Below are positions 1 to 11,658 of a stretch of DNA of 64,000 bases, piece by piece. This DNA comes from Dactylonectria macrodidyma (lineage: Eukaryota > Ascomycota > Sordariomycetes > Hypocreales > Nectriaceae), in assembly GCA_020744425.1 (NCBI GenBank), contig JAGMUV010000003.1, positions 2,852,001 to 2,916,000 of the forward strand, given 5' to 3'. Under the pieces are notes generated by a model that did no database searches, was not told where the DNA came from, and saw only the letters and a list, made by a program, of their open reading frames with translations. Numbering within the stretch: the first letter of the stretch is position 1; each line of letters opens with the position of its first letter. The position numbers were made by a program, and so were the translations under genes.

Positions 1-119
1 CAGTACTACCAACAACGCCCAGTTCGCCATCGCCTGTGCCTACCTAGGTTTCTTACCGTACCTACGGATACGCCTGCGACGTACGCCTCACCCCAGCTGC
101 CCACGGGCCACGACCGACC

Positions 120-2039
120 ATGACTTACTCATCCAGCGGGCCTTCACTCGCTCAGGCCCCAGATGTCGATCAACCTCAATCTTCCTCCGACTCGTCATCG
201 TCTTCCACTTCCCATTCTCACTCTCACTCAAGTGCTCATTCATCCCACACTCGTTCCAACAGCGGCAAGCGTCACGCTCACCTGCACCGCCACGACTCCC
301 GCCAAGTCGAAAACACCGACCAGGACGACCAGGATCACCAACAAGACTCGAGTGAGGATCAAGGAGGCTCCGAGCGTAGCATCAATACCGTCTCTCGCCT
401 GCGTCATTCTCATCGCCGCCACCAGTTCCGGGGTGCTGAGACGGCTCTCAAGCTTGAAATCCGCGACGAGACGGCCACTGGATACGTCACACAGGTTGTA
501 CAGACCGTTTCTGTCGTCCAAGTCGTCGATTCCGTGGGATCCCCCATCGCCGTCCAGACTGTTTACGGCGGCTCCAACACCATTGTCGTCGACTCGGCCT
601 CCGGTAGCACCATCTCCGCATCCAACCCGGAATCGTCCACTGCGGCGGCCCCGGCCTCGAACGCAGCTTCCACCAATGATGTTGCCCAGTCGAACGACAT
701 GACCTCGCTCGTGGCATCCACTCCCGCCGCGGATGCCACCTCCGGTACTGGCTCCGCGGTCTACCTGGTTCCAACTTCAGTCTCTTCCTCGGGTCTACTC
801 TCCGCCTCTTACTCTGACATTCTCAATACGCTTCAGGATCTAGCACAGACTCCTGGGGCTAGTGGAACTAATATCAACGGCTCCTTCAACGGTACAAACA
901 CTACACCAACTGCTGGTAAGTTCCTCCTTATACACGACAGAATCTCGCAGCATATTAATATGTCCTTCATAGGCTTCAGCTCGTCTGCCTCAAGCCAGAC
1001 TTCACTCACAGAGACTAACCTTTACTCAACACCCGTGGCATCTTCCCAGACCACCTCGGATGCCACTACCGACTTGACGTCCTATTCTGTGGAGAAGAAC
1101 ATTCTTTCAACACCTACAACACGATCCTTGACCTCTTCTTCTATTTCCTCTTTTTCCTCCGCAAGCGCCACCGACTCGACTGATTTGTCCTCAACAATTC
1201 TTTCGTCCACAATATACTCCTACTCGACCGAGACCTGGACTTCCACACAATACGCTGATGGAGGTGGCGGCGGTGACGGCACCGCCACGGCAGCCGAACA
1301 ACCTGCCGATGCGACAACCACTTTGGAAGCAAGCGGAACATCATCTAGCGGATCCCTGACCCAGACCCAGAAACAGGTTATCGGTGGCGTTGTGGGAAGC
1401 ATTGCCGGTGTTGCTGTACTGGCGCTATTGATCATGTTCGCCCTCAAGTACAAGAAACGGCAAGGAGCGCTGCTAGGAGACAACAACCAACCTAGACCGA
1501 ATGTCAAGGGTCTTATCACTGGTGGTGATCCTGGGAGTGGAAGTGGTGGAGTCATGGCCGAACGCGCAGGACCTTTCGCCGTCGCGGCTGCTCTGGCCGG
1601 CCTCACTGGCAAGAGAAATAATCTGTCACCCACAGATGCAGCTCCCAGTGGTGAGCGAGGATTTTATCGTGTATCAGGCAAGAAGCTGCCCTCTGTTCTC
1701 CAGACGGGTGGTGATGGCTACTCTGACCCCCATAACCCCCGTGACAGCGTCGCGAGTGGTCACACAGACTACTGGAGGGGCTCACAAGCTTTTGACCCTT
1801 CAGCCGATGGGTCAAACAGACTTGCGCTGGGATCGCCAATGCGGCCTGTCAGTGGCGTGCCTATTATCCGGACCGGCCCGGCGCGTACTCCCATAACGGA
1901 GGAGAACCCATTCGGCGATCCCACCTCACAACCACGACCAGACTCGGATGTGTTTGGTGATTCAATCGGGGTGGCTGGGTCGGTAAACTCGCACGACGGA
2001 TCGTATGGTTCACCATCACGATTCCAGGAGAGGATCTAA
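120..2039 (+). CDS. Ser/Thr-rich single-pass membrane protein, possible cell-wall sensor or mucin-like protein
   Basis: Exons 120-915 and 973-2039 give 620 residues. The 57-nt intron (GTAAG..ATAG) has no stop and is a multiple of three, so the frame also reads through it as 639 residues. The first ~385 residues are very rich in Ser, Thr and Ala, with a His/Ser-rich start. One strong membrane segment lies at about residues 402-422 (core VIGGVVGSIAGVAVLALLI), followed by the basic stop-transfer KYKKR and a ~195-residue Gly/Pro/Asp-rich tail. This layout (glycosylatable ectodomain, one helix, cytosolic tail) resembles Mid2/Wsc-like wall-stress sensors and fungal mucins, but I see no WSC or other Cys-rich domain. 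No signal peptide follows the ATG at 120. An upstream exon may lie outside the window, or the helix may act as a signal-anchor. The role in the wall is inferred from architecture only. Confidence 0.72.
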   Translation: MTYSSSGPSLAQAPDVDQPQSSSDSSSSSTSHSHSHSSAHSSHTRSNSGKRHAHLHRHDSRQVENTDQDDQDHQQDSSEDQGGSERSINTVSRLRHSHRRHQFRGAETALKLEIRDETATGYVTQVVQTVSVVQVVDSVGSPIAVQTVYGGSNTIVVDSASGSTISASNPESSTAAAPASNAASTNDVAQSNDMTSLVASTPAADATSGTGSAVYLVPTSVSSSGLLSASYSDILNTLQDLAQTPGASGTNINGSFNGTNTTPTAGKFLLIHDRISQHINMSFIGFSSSASSQTSLTETNLYSTPVASSQTTSDATTDLTSYSVEKNILSTPTTRSLTSSSISSFSSASATDSTDLSSTILSSTIYSYSTETWTSTQYADGGGGGDGTATAAEQPADATTTLEASGTSSSGSLTQTQKQVIGGVVGSIAGVAVLALLIMFALKYKKRQGALLGDNNQPRPNVKGLITGGDPGSGSGGVMAERAGPFAVAAALAGLTGKRNNLSPTDAAPSGERGFYRVSGKKLPSVLQTGGDGYSDPHNPRDSVASGHTDYWRGSQAFDPSADGSNRLALGSPMRPVSGVPIIRTGPARTPITEENPFGDPTSQPRPDSDVFGDSIGVAGSVNSHDGSYGSPSRFQERI

Positions 2040-2552
2040 AACAGCGCATCACTCCCTTTGCGCGTTTGCTTTGTCTCAAGTCTGAGCGTTCTGTACATTG
2101 TCGTTGCATCATCAAGGGTATCGTAGCGATTTGTCTACTACCTACCACAAACTACCACCGCCATGAGGTGTCTTTTCTTTTCTCTATTTTTATCTTTTCA
2201 CAAATTCCCAACCCCAGCGGCGCGAAGCATTCTGTTCGGCGTTTGAATGTGGTACCACCATTGGGATCTCGGGGAAACTTTTTTTTAATCTGAACGGGAA
2301 GGAAAGCTAGGAACATAGAAGCACAAGGGGAGAAAGAAGACAAGGAGGAAGCTGCAAGGGAGGAAAAGAACCAAAAGAGACCGGAGCCGGGGAGACAAAA
2401 GTACTACGCGACGTTTTCATGGACGAATCGTCTTTGCCGTTCTACGTCCAAGCCTCCTCTAATGACCTCTCCTGAAATAGTGAGAGGAGCCATCTTGGGT
2501 GGGTGAGCTGAAGATGAAGAGAGAGTTTTGGTGTATATAAAATACAAGCTAA

Positions 2553-2577
2553 CCCCCCCCCCCCCCCCCCCCCCCCC
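2553..2577. repeat. Homopolymer C tract, 25 bases
   Basis: Twenty-five consecutive C residues lie about 510 bases downstream of the membrane-protein stop codon, just after a TATATAAAA-like stretch. The length is read directly, but such runs are prone to sequencing error and to length variation between isolates. Confidence 0.9.
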
Positions 2578-4860
2578 GATTTCAAAGCAACATACCTATT
2601 GGATGGACTAGTTTCAAAGAGTGTTGAACCATGATTGTGAGAATATAGGCTCGAGCATGGCCTGAGGCCGTTCTACTTGAACTTAAGCTGTTGCTCCTTT
2701 ATAACCACAACCACACACTCGTGGGATTTGGTTCGCAATGTCCAGCCCCAAGTGATAAATCATTGATCGAGGAGGCTCATAGGAGCGTGATTGTCTTAGC
2801 GCCAAGGAATGGATGAATGACTTAGTCTATTGATAGAAGACATGTGGATGAATACTAAAGGCTGACTGAATAAGCCGAGGGGGAGACACAATTAGGAAGT
2901 TCCCTTGACTTCGAATGATGGATCTCGGAGCTCGAGCGTGAGCTGGGTAATACGCTGTTAACGTATTTAATCTGGTACATGACTACCAAGGGTTAACATG
3001 CGCGAGAGGCGGTTGAATATATTTATAGTCTTGATGGATGCCTCGGCGCTTGCGCACCTACATAAGTACATCCTGCATGAATGTCCAAGGCTATATCAGC
3101 TATGTAGTATTGCCTGCTTCGCCCCCACCCCCATATTAAGAAACGACTTGGCCATAATAGTGCTAGACACCGCCTCAAATGTATTCCTTCCCGAGACTGC
3201 CGAGGATGACAGATGGAGAGAGTCGAGAGTCGAAGGCGCTTCGGCTAGGGTCGAGACCGGATACGCGGAGGAGAAGGGGGGATGGGATTGGCGTTGCCGA
3301 TACGACAGTGAAACGAGATCCGTCAGAAGGGACATTTTCGTCCCATGTGGGAAAAGCTTGGCGAGGGATGTGTGAGGCAGCGGCCGTCTCGATGTTCTCG
3401 ATTTTGCAGGATTTTACAATTCTGCTTTGTACTTGCTCAATGGTCCCTTGATGGAGTCAGCCAAGACGGCGCGCTTCGGGCACCACTGGGGGACCCTTGG
3501 CTGGGACGGCGAGTGTCGGGGTTGCAAGTTGCACAGCCTCACGGATGTGAAAGAAATCAGCCAGGCGAGAAAGGGCAATTTGGAATCGAGAGGGGGGACG
3601 TATTCGTGTACGTATAGACGAAGTCATGAATTTTATGGGGAGAATATGCCCACTTTTCTCTCCGCCAGATTGGATAGATCTCGGGGCCATAGATGAAGAG
3701 GGCGTTGAGTGTGAACGGACTTTGGGGTTCCCACAGCTGAATGTAACGGAAAGAATGGCAGGGCACAGACGATGAATAATGTCTAAGAAGGAAAGGTTTA
3801 ATGGAGTTTTGATGAACTTTGGCTAGCAATCATTGGAGCCTCTAGGCTAGTAGGGCTGATTTACAGCAAGTCTTGGGATGAAATGAGGCTATCATGATGT
3901 CTTAGACAAGTCCCAAACTCCGCCCGTCACCAGATCCAATAAACAGTGTGCCAGCCCAGGCAACACCAGCACCATTACCTCCTCTAGACATGGGCCCTTA
4001 AAACTCCGGAGCCGCTCCAAGACAAACCGCCCTACCCCTACCCCTCGCTCTCGGGTCTCTGGGGGCCAAAAAAGGGCGTGCATTGACCGCGGGCAGTCAG
4101 ACCGGGGTTCGACGGGCCCCGTTGTTTAAAGCTGGTCTGGATTTCAGGAGGAAACCACCCTTGGGAGGCGGAGGGAAACGGCCCAACACATGGCCGGTTG
4201 GTGATTTTGAACAAGGGCCTGTCAGGCACGCAACTCTACGTAGAAGGATCCTCTTAGATCCTTGAAGAGACTCTGGGATCCTGAGGGCCGGACTCCGGTG
4301 TCAAGTTGTACCGTTGCAATGAGCCGGAGCCCTGAAGCTTGGCAGTGAAGACTCACGTAGTTGCAGAAGCCTTGCAGCATGGCAAATGCCGCGCGTGGGA
4401 CTGCATCCATGTATCTATCTTTGAGTAAGGTACGGAGTAGGTAGACAGCCACTTGGGTGCACAGTGGAAATGGCGGAGGCTCAACTCATAGTCTACGCGA
4501 GGCTTACAACGTATGGAGTCCGACATTAGCATGGCTAGGTAACTTAATTTAGTTGTCTCTGGCAAGATGCAGCCCTTGCAGCGTCAGGTGGAGTTGCGGG
4601 AGAGCGAGCCGGCCGTGGTTGGTGTAAGTCACTGATGAGTGTCTTGAGTGTGCGACTGAAATAGCCTGGTGCCCTTTGTCAGTGCATTGCTAAGGACGGT
4701 GATGACGTCTCGACTGCAACAGCGGCCCCGTAACCGCGCGGGCTTCAATCAATTTGATGAACTTGAGCTGACGGAATCTTCCAGAGGAGGTGACGGTGAT
4801 ACGACATGGGATGCAGCCACGTTGGTCATCTGCCGTCGTTGTTTGAGGAGAAAGGAAGAG

Positions 4861-4887
4861 AGGCAAGGCAAGGCAAGGCAAGGCAAG
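4861..4887. repeat. AGGCA pentanucleotide microsatellite
   Basis: Five perfect AGGCA copies run on into an AGG/GGGA-rich purine stretch. It lies in the non-coding region and affects no gene. Confidence 0.85.
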
Positions 4888-6172
4888 GAGGGAGGGAGGG
4901 GGCCAACGTGGGATGGCTTGGATAAGGCTTGGACGGGGATGCGTGAGGCAAGGGTAAGAAGGTATCTCTTTGGTAGGCATGGGCTTGGTATTCTAGAGCT
5001 AGGTAGACTAGGTGGGCGGGACGAGATGCGACATGGTGGTGGCGGATAGTGGAAGAGACGAAATCCCGAATACGCAACCTTGCGTCGGCAGGCGACATGC
5101 CGAAGAGATAGTTTGATGTTTAACTGGTTAGGAATTGTAATGGCATTGGCCGGAAGTGTTTCTGGATGTTGTTTTTTGGTTTCTGGTTCCTCCCGGGGGC
5201 CCCTCTCTCTGTCCGTCTCTCCCAAGGAGGGATGGGGGATGGATTTCAAATTCTGGACCATCATGGACCAGCGCAGGGTTTAAGCTACCTACGGGTGCGG
5301 AGAAAAAAAAAAAGATGATGCAGGCAAGAAAAGTATACTGCCAAGAGAAAACAAAGAAGAAGCACAAGTCACATAACATGCGTGCGTACGTAGGTAAGAC
5401 GGGAAGCGAGCACAGAGGCAGGGGCCTGCGACAAGCGGTGCCGCTCTCTTCCATTCCATTGCCCCGTCCTCGCAGTCTTGATGTGGTATTTTCTCGCAGG
5501 GTGCTACTCGACTTGTTTCGGCTGGCCCTCACCATGTTGCCCCCAGGCACGGCGCATTTTCTAGAGAGGCATGGGTGTATTTCTTGCAGGAATGGTGACA
5601 TTTTTTGTTGGTCGCCTGTCGTGCGAGGCCTCTCCCAGGCCCCCCCTTGTCGACAGAAGTCAGAGAGATAGACACAGAGAGTGATGACAGTGATGATGAT
5701 GATGGCAGATGCTCTGCAGTCCGATAGCCGTCGCAGGGTCCACGGCTAGGGTCGCATGGGACGGGAGGTAGAGTTGCAGTCACACAGTCAGAGCTGAAAA
5801 AAAAAGGGGATTGTGCATTTGTCAGGGAGCCCGTTCGGGCGCGTATCGTCATCGTCATTGGGGGAAGGGGAGGGGAGGGGGAGGGGATCGTGGGAAAAAC
5901 GGTCAGCATTGGGCTTGCCATCATGGCCGTCATCCATCAGCAATGGCGGCGGCGAACAGACGACCACTCGGCTCTCTGCATCCCGCTTATTTTCCCTCCC
6001 TGCTGGAGTTGGTATTTTGGTATTCTAGTTCGTTACGTTGAGTGTACTTGTTTGTTAGTACGCAGTTGACAACGTGGTCGATCGAGTGCTAGTATCTGCT
6101 CAACGGGTTCTTGATAGCCCTGCGACATCAATGACAACGGTCCCAAAACACACCCACACTTCGGCAGACGCT

Positions 6173-6200
6173 TCACACACGCACACACACACACGCACAA
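6173..6200. repeat. CA dinucleotide-rich microsatellite
   Basis: An imperfect (CA)n run interrupted by CG steps, about 1 kb upstream of the Zn2Cys6 gene start. Confidence 0.8.
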
Positions 6201-6303
6201 CACTAAGAAGCGACACTCAAACCCGACTCCGCCACCCCACCTCTCCGCCTCTTTCTCTAGCGGTCTTAGTGTATCGCTGTAACTGCCACCATACCTGACC
6301 CGG

Positions 6304-6317
6304 GCAAGGTACCTTGC
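6304..6317. repeat. Perfect 14-bp palindrome GCAAGGTACCTTGC
   Basis: The sequence equals its own reverse complement. Several further GGTAC/GTACC motifs follow within 90 bases (to about 6390). It belongs to a loose family of GTACC/TACCTAGGTA-like palindromes scattered through the non-coding parts of this window. Confidence 0.8.
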
Positions 6318-7200
6318 TGCACCTGGGACGTGGGGATCGTAGGTACCATTTGTAGGTGTAGCAGGTACATCCAGTACATAGTAGGTACGGTTTATTAATC
6401 ACCCAGCCCCGGCTTCCCACGTTGGAACGCCCAAAACAACCCCGTTAGGTACAGGCGGCACTGGTCGTGCTGCTGTAGCCAGCGTCTTCCGCTAGCGACT
6501 ATCACTGGCCAGTACTGACACTTCCATGCAGTGCCGGCTCTAGGTCTACATTAAATCTAGTCCAAGCATCACTTGGCATATGTACCCAGATCTAGTCCTA
6601 CCTGGGTACTAAAAGTCCGCATCGTTTGCTTACTTGTTTTTTCTTTTTTAGCGCAGCGCCTCCATCTCACTCCGTCGAGGCCGTCGTCCACATCCCATTT
6701 AGAGGACCCGCCTTGAACAAGTTCCCCCCGACAGTTCCATTCACACTGCTTGTACCAAGGTACCCAAGGTAGCATTCATTCACACCACTCACACTAGACA
6801 AGACACACTCAAACATCGATAAACTCACGCTCCTCCTCCTCTTCTTCCATCCCGTCCTCTCTCTCAACCCTCCCCGCCTGTCATCGTCGTCCCATCTCCT
6901 TCAACTGCGCGTCTCCAGCTGCAACTTGACCATCGATTGCGCACGAAACAGGGCTTGCTCGGTGCCGCTGCTGCTTGCTGCCCGCCGACTCCTTCCCGTC
7001 CACCCGCCTATACTTCCGCGCCGCGCCGCACCTCCCGCACCTTCTCCCGCTCCCGCACTGCATTGCATTCGCTCTTGCTTGGGTCACGATAGGACTGCTC
7101 GCCTTAGGCCGCCGCTCCTCCTAGGTCCGAAGCCTCCCCTACGATTTATCTCCTCGAATCTCCTCACGGCCGATTTCGCCCTCACGCTCGCTCGCCCGCC

Positions 7201-10158
7201 ATGGACCACATGAGCTTCCAGATGCCGGCCATGGCGCCGCCGCCCCTCATTAATCAGCCGCCACAGATCTTTGGAGCCTACGATACTCTTCCTCACCTCA
7301 CACCCGACCTGGCCGCTCAGATGTTCCAGGACTCGGCTATGCTGCTGGATGACTCTGTTGAGGCCAAGAGAAGGAGGATCGCCAGGGTAAGCTGCCCCTC
7401 GCAATGCTTACCGGCCCCGGCTGGCCGTTTTGCTAACCCGCCTCGTCGCCTTTAGGCCTGTGATATGTGTCGAAAGAAGAAGATCAAGTGTGACGGCAAG
7501 CTGCCCGCCTGCAGCCACTGCACCAATTACAAGACCGAATGTATCTTCACTCAGGTAGAGAAGAAGCGCAGCCCTCCCAAGGGGTATGTCTAGCCCTTAC
7601 CGTACAGTGACAATCGCCTTCCAATTGCTGACCAATGCCCAGTGCCAAATATATCGAAGGCTTGGAGAACCGACTCGGACGCATGGAACACCTTCTAAGG
7701 CTTTCGGGTTTGTTTTGACCCTCGGTCACATGAATTCATGCTCCTTGAGCCCGCAACTGATCTTCAAACAGGACTACTCGACGATGAGGAAGGTGATGTT
7801 GACCTCAGTGTCCTTGAAAAGAAACTCACCGAGAGAAGAAATCAGCAATCACGGCAGGCTTCTTTGGCCACCATGTCCTCCCCAGCTTCTCCCTCGCAGG
7901 CCGCCTCGGCCCCATCAGCCACTGATGGAGCCGAGTCCACCCCGCAAAGCTCATTTACGTCCCCTGCCCCCGTCACCGTCAAGGATGAGAAGAAACCTAC
8001 GAGTCCCGGCGAGGAGAAGGACCAGGGCGGTCCAGAAGAAGTCGAGGCCCTGTCGGAAATGATGTGCTCTCTAGTCACTAACAACTACGGCGAGACAAGA
8101 TTTATTGGTTGGTTGTCCTCTCAAACCAGCATCCACTACGCGTGCTAACAAGCCACAGGATCATCATCAGGCTTTTCCATATTTTCCCCCAAGGGAATTG
8201 AATGGGTCAACACCAAAACCGGCGACCAGTCTTTCCAGCGTACCATTTCCGATGTTTCCGTGGACGACCACAAGTGGACCAACTGGAAACCTGAAGTCTT
8301 CGGCGATCTCTTCCGCCGACAGATCTTCCGCCCTCTGCCTGCGAAGCCCGAGGCTTTGTCCCTCCTCAAGGATTTCTTTGAGAACTTCAACTGCATCTTT
8401 CCGCTTTTCCACCAGCCTACTTTCATGCACCTTGTGGAGCTGCAATATTCCCCTGATCCTTACCATGGCTCTGGTTGGTGGGCTAGTCTCAATGTTGCGC
8501 TCGCCATCGCCCACCGTCTGCGTGTCATGAGTAATTTGGTGCCCCAAGAAGAAGATGAAAAGGCCTGGGGTCATCTGAAGAATGCCATGGGCGTTTTCCC
8601 CGAGCTGATGATGCGCAACACAGATCTGCTTAGTGTTCAGGCCCTCCTCGGCATGGCCCTGTTCATGCAGGGAACCCCCAACCCCCAGCCCAGCTTCCTC
8701 CTCATCTCCTCCGCCATGCGCTTAGCACACACCATCGGTCTTCACAAGCGTGGTACTGGCTTCAACCTGAACCCCATCGAAATTGAGCAGCGGAAGAGGG
8801 TATTCTGGATCGCCTACATGCTGGACAAAGACCTGTGTCTCCGTTCCGGCCGGCCGCCCGCGCAGGACGACGACGACATGAATGTGGAACTCCCAGAAGC
8901 TGACCCCGCGGACAACATCGGCAACATCCCCCTTGCAGATGGCAAAGGAAAAATGAACCTATTCCGGGTCATGTGCGAGGTTGCAATCATCGAGAGCGAG
9001 GTCTACAAGCGGCTCTACTCTGTGCAGGCAACGAAACAGTCTGATGGCGACCTGCTGAACACCATCGGCGAGCTCGACCAGAAACTGGAGGACTGGAAAG
9101 ACAGTATCCCTGTTGACTTCCGCCCTGAGCATGAAATTAAGGCGTCGCACACGCCTTTGATACTCCATGTCGTCATGGTCCATCTCACCTACTACAACTG
9201 CTTGACGACGATCCATCGCATGTCTATCCATCACGGGTACTGGACTAGCCGTCTTTCTAATTATGCCATTCAAGGCCTGAATTCGAAGCCCCTTAACCCC
9301 CGAGTCTTCTCCTCTGCGACAATTTGCACCAATGCAGCGAGAGCATCCGTGTCATTGCTGAAGTACGTTCCACAGGGCGACTTCGCTTGTGTTTGGTAAG
9401 TTTGCGTCTCTGAATTTACAGATTCAAAAGCTGATTCATTGTCTAGGATGATTCTGTATTTCCCTGTCTCTGCCCTCGTAACGCTGTTCGGCAACATCCT
9501 GCAAAATCCCGTCGACCCACGCGCCAAATCAGACACGCGTTTGATGAATACGGTCGTCACATTCCTCTCTATGCTTGGGCAGGAAGCTGAGCAGGGAGGT
9601 GTTCACCGAATGCTCGGCATCTGCTCTGAGTTTGAGCGGATAGCCAAGGCTGTTATTGAGAAGACGGAGAAGGACATGTCTTCGCGTCGCAAGCGCAAGC
9701 CGCAAGACACGTCAAGCAAGCCCCCGGCTACTCGCACATCCTCATCCACGACCGCCACTCCATCTACCTTCTCCACAACTAACACTCCTCGGCCTGCAAA
9801 CGCAAGCCCTCCTGGACCCGACGCATACAATCATCTTTCGCCCTCACAGCGACCTGACCGAGGATCCCCCTTTTCTATACCGAACTCTATCAACGGTGGT
9901 TCTCCTCAGATGAACGCGGCTGGTTGGCCTCAGGAGTATGGCGTTCACCAAAACGGAGAATACGACTCCTTCGGCTTTGACATGAACTCTCCGCCTATGC
10001 ATCCGGGCGCAATGTTCCAACAGCCCGTTCTTCCACAGGACCTCTTTTCCTTGCCCATGAATCTGGACTTTACCTTTGCCGAGATGAGCGGCGGCGCATA
10101 TCCAACAGTCGAGAACGGAAACTTCAATCACGACCACTTGATGGGTCAACTACAATGA
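7201..10158 (+). CDS. Zn(II)2Cys6 fungal-specific transcription factor
   Basis: Six exons (7201-7386, 7456-7583, 7643-7707, 7772-8107, 8159-9395, 9447-10158) give 887 residues; introns are 51-69 nt with standard ends. The binuclear zinc cluster has the exact spacing Cys64-x2-Cys67-x6-Cys74-x6-Cys81-x2-Cys84-x6-Cys91, followed by a linker and a short predicted coiled-coil dimerisation stretch (about residues 107-125). The middle part is a fungal transcription-factor regulatory region (Fungal_trans type), with a hydrophobic stretch rich in Leu and the typical [19 protein letters not shown] stretch. The C-terminal ~200 residues are Ser/Pro/Asn-rich, as in activation domains. It should be a nuclear, DNA-binding regulator. 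The zinc cluster reminds me of COL-26/BglR-type regulators of sugar use, but I cannot confirm orthology, so no symbol is given. Confidence 0.93.
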
Positions 10159-11658
10159 TCGTGCGTTACCACACGGAAAGGGGCAAAGACAATGTGTACA
10201 GAAGGTGTGACTTGATGTCTAAACAGTGTGTGTCGAACATGATGGTGTGGTAATATGCGAGGTGGTAATATGTGGAAGCCGCAAGATGAAAAAGCCATCT
10301 GGATGAGAGCGTTATGAGACATGCGACATGATGGAATTATTGGATCTCTACGGGAGGAGTATTCTGGGACTCTTATCTTTCTTCTTTTGGAGCGTTGATG
10401 GCGAACTGGTAGAAGTCTAGTGAGCACATCGACAACCTGATTTTCAATCGCATTTTTCATTATCAAGTAATAGTACCTTGGTTACTGCTTGATCCATGCC
10501 CTCAATCGTGAACTCTGGTGACCCTGGGTTCCTCGCCGGCCTGGTTGGGGTTATTGTTTCACGCTTTGTTGCTACCCCTTTCATATCCTTCGACGTCTCA
10601 AAGCGACAAAGAAATAACCAAAGAGTCCACTTAGCACCGTGACTGAAACAGCCGTGAAGTCCGCAACTCGTCGAACCACGAGACACATCGGGCCACCCTT
10701 ACACAGCACATGGTAGCAAGGGCTAATTCGCAGTTGTACAGAGGAGACTTGAGAACACGGGATTCGCTGAAACCTGGTGTCGAATTGCGACTCTACCGGC
10801 ATCTAATCCAACAAAGAAACCACTTGAATGCCTACTGCGCTGGTGTTTTCATCCGTCCTTCCAACCACCTGTCGTCCGCGTCGTCCGCGTCGTCCGAATT
10901 TCCCGTTGCCACCCTGTGTGGCCATCGCGTTTCATCAACGAGTCCATGCAAAAAAGAAAGAGAAGACCGCGGAAAACATTCTCACATCGCAAAGGATTTG
11001 CCTACACCCACACCCTTGCCTCGCCTGCTGGCCTTTCAAAGAAAGGCAGCTTTAAAAAAAAAGTATCAAGAAGAGAGAAGAGGAGACACAAAGAAGAGAG
11101 CAGGCCGTGTCTCCTCGAACCATGTCTCCGACTGTCTGGAATGGCCACCATTTCCGCCGTCGCCATCCCCTTGCCTTCCCCTCACTTCCCCTTTGTTCAA
11201 AATGAGTACCATCCGTCCCCCCGTGTGCCCAAACGCCGTGCTGATGGACGGAAGCCATGTCTCCGTCCGTGCATAATGCAACAGTGAAAGCAGAAAGATC
11301 AGAAAAAGCATGAAAAAATAATGAAATAAAACAAGAATGGCAGCTGGATTTTTGGAATGTGACTGAGGCGGCCGTCTTTTTGCGTCCTCATTTCGGAGGA
11401 GGCGCCTCGTGTGTATCGTGGTATACCCTGTACAATTTACGGTCAAGTAAAAGAAAATAGGAAACGAGAGCCAACCGAACGGAAGGGTATCGTGAAGCAG
11501 TTGAGAGGTTTTTTTTGGTTCGCCCGTGAGCGATGCGTGCGGAATCCCTTGAACCAAAGACACCTTCTCAAGAAGGCTATTAGTTGGCCGAAAGGAGTTG
11601 GTGGAATGAGATTTGGAGAAAAGGAAGAACCTGGTCGAGGAACCAAGGTGAGGGAACT
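10159..11658. other. Convergent intergenic region, about 1.5 kb
   Basis: It lies between the 3' ends of the Zn2Cys6 gene and MED19, so it should hold both 3' UTRs. Overlapping open frames up to ~190 codons lack domains and overlap each other on both strands. I see no RNA gene here. Confidence 0.6.

Larger units (their letters stand above)
2040..7200. other. Intergenic region, about 5.2 kb, no supported gene
   Basis: Several open frames of 60-171 codons on both strands overlap each other and show no recognisable domain or credible exon chain, so I call none. The first few hundred bases should include the 3' UTR of the membrane-protein gene. The stretch holds a 25-base C run, an AGGCA microsatellite, a CA-rich tract and palindromes. 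The last ~500 bases (6.7-7.2 kb) are pyrimidine-rich and probably form promoter and 5' UTR of the downstream Zn2Cys6 gene. Confidence 0.6.

Noticed and set aside
10710..11287. Overlapping plus-strand frames of 75-188 codons
   Set aside because: Three frames are open together in a low-complexity stretch between two convergent genes; none has a domain.
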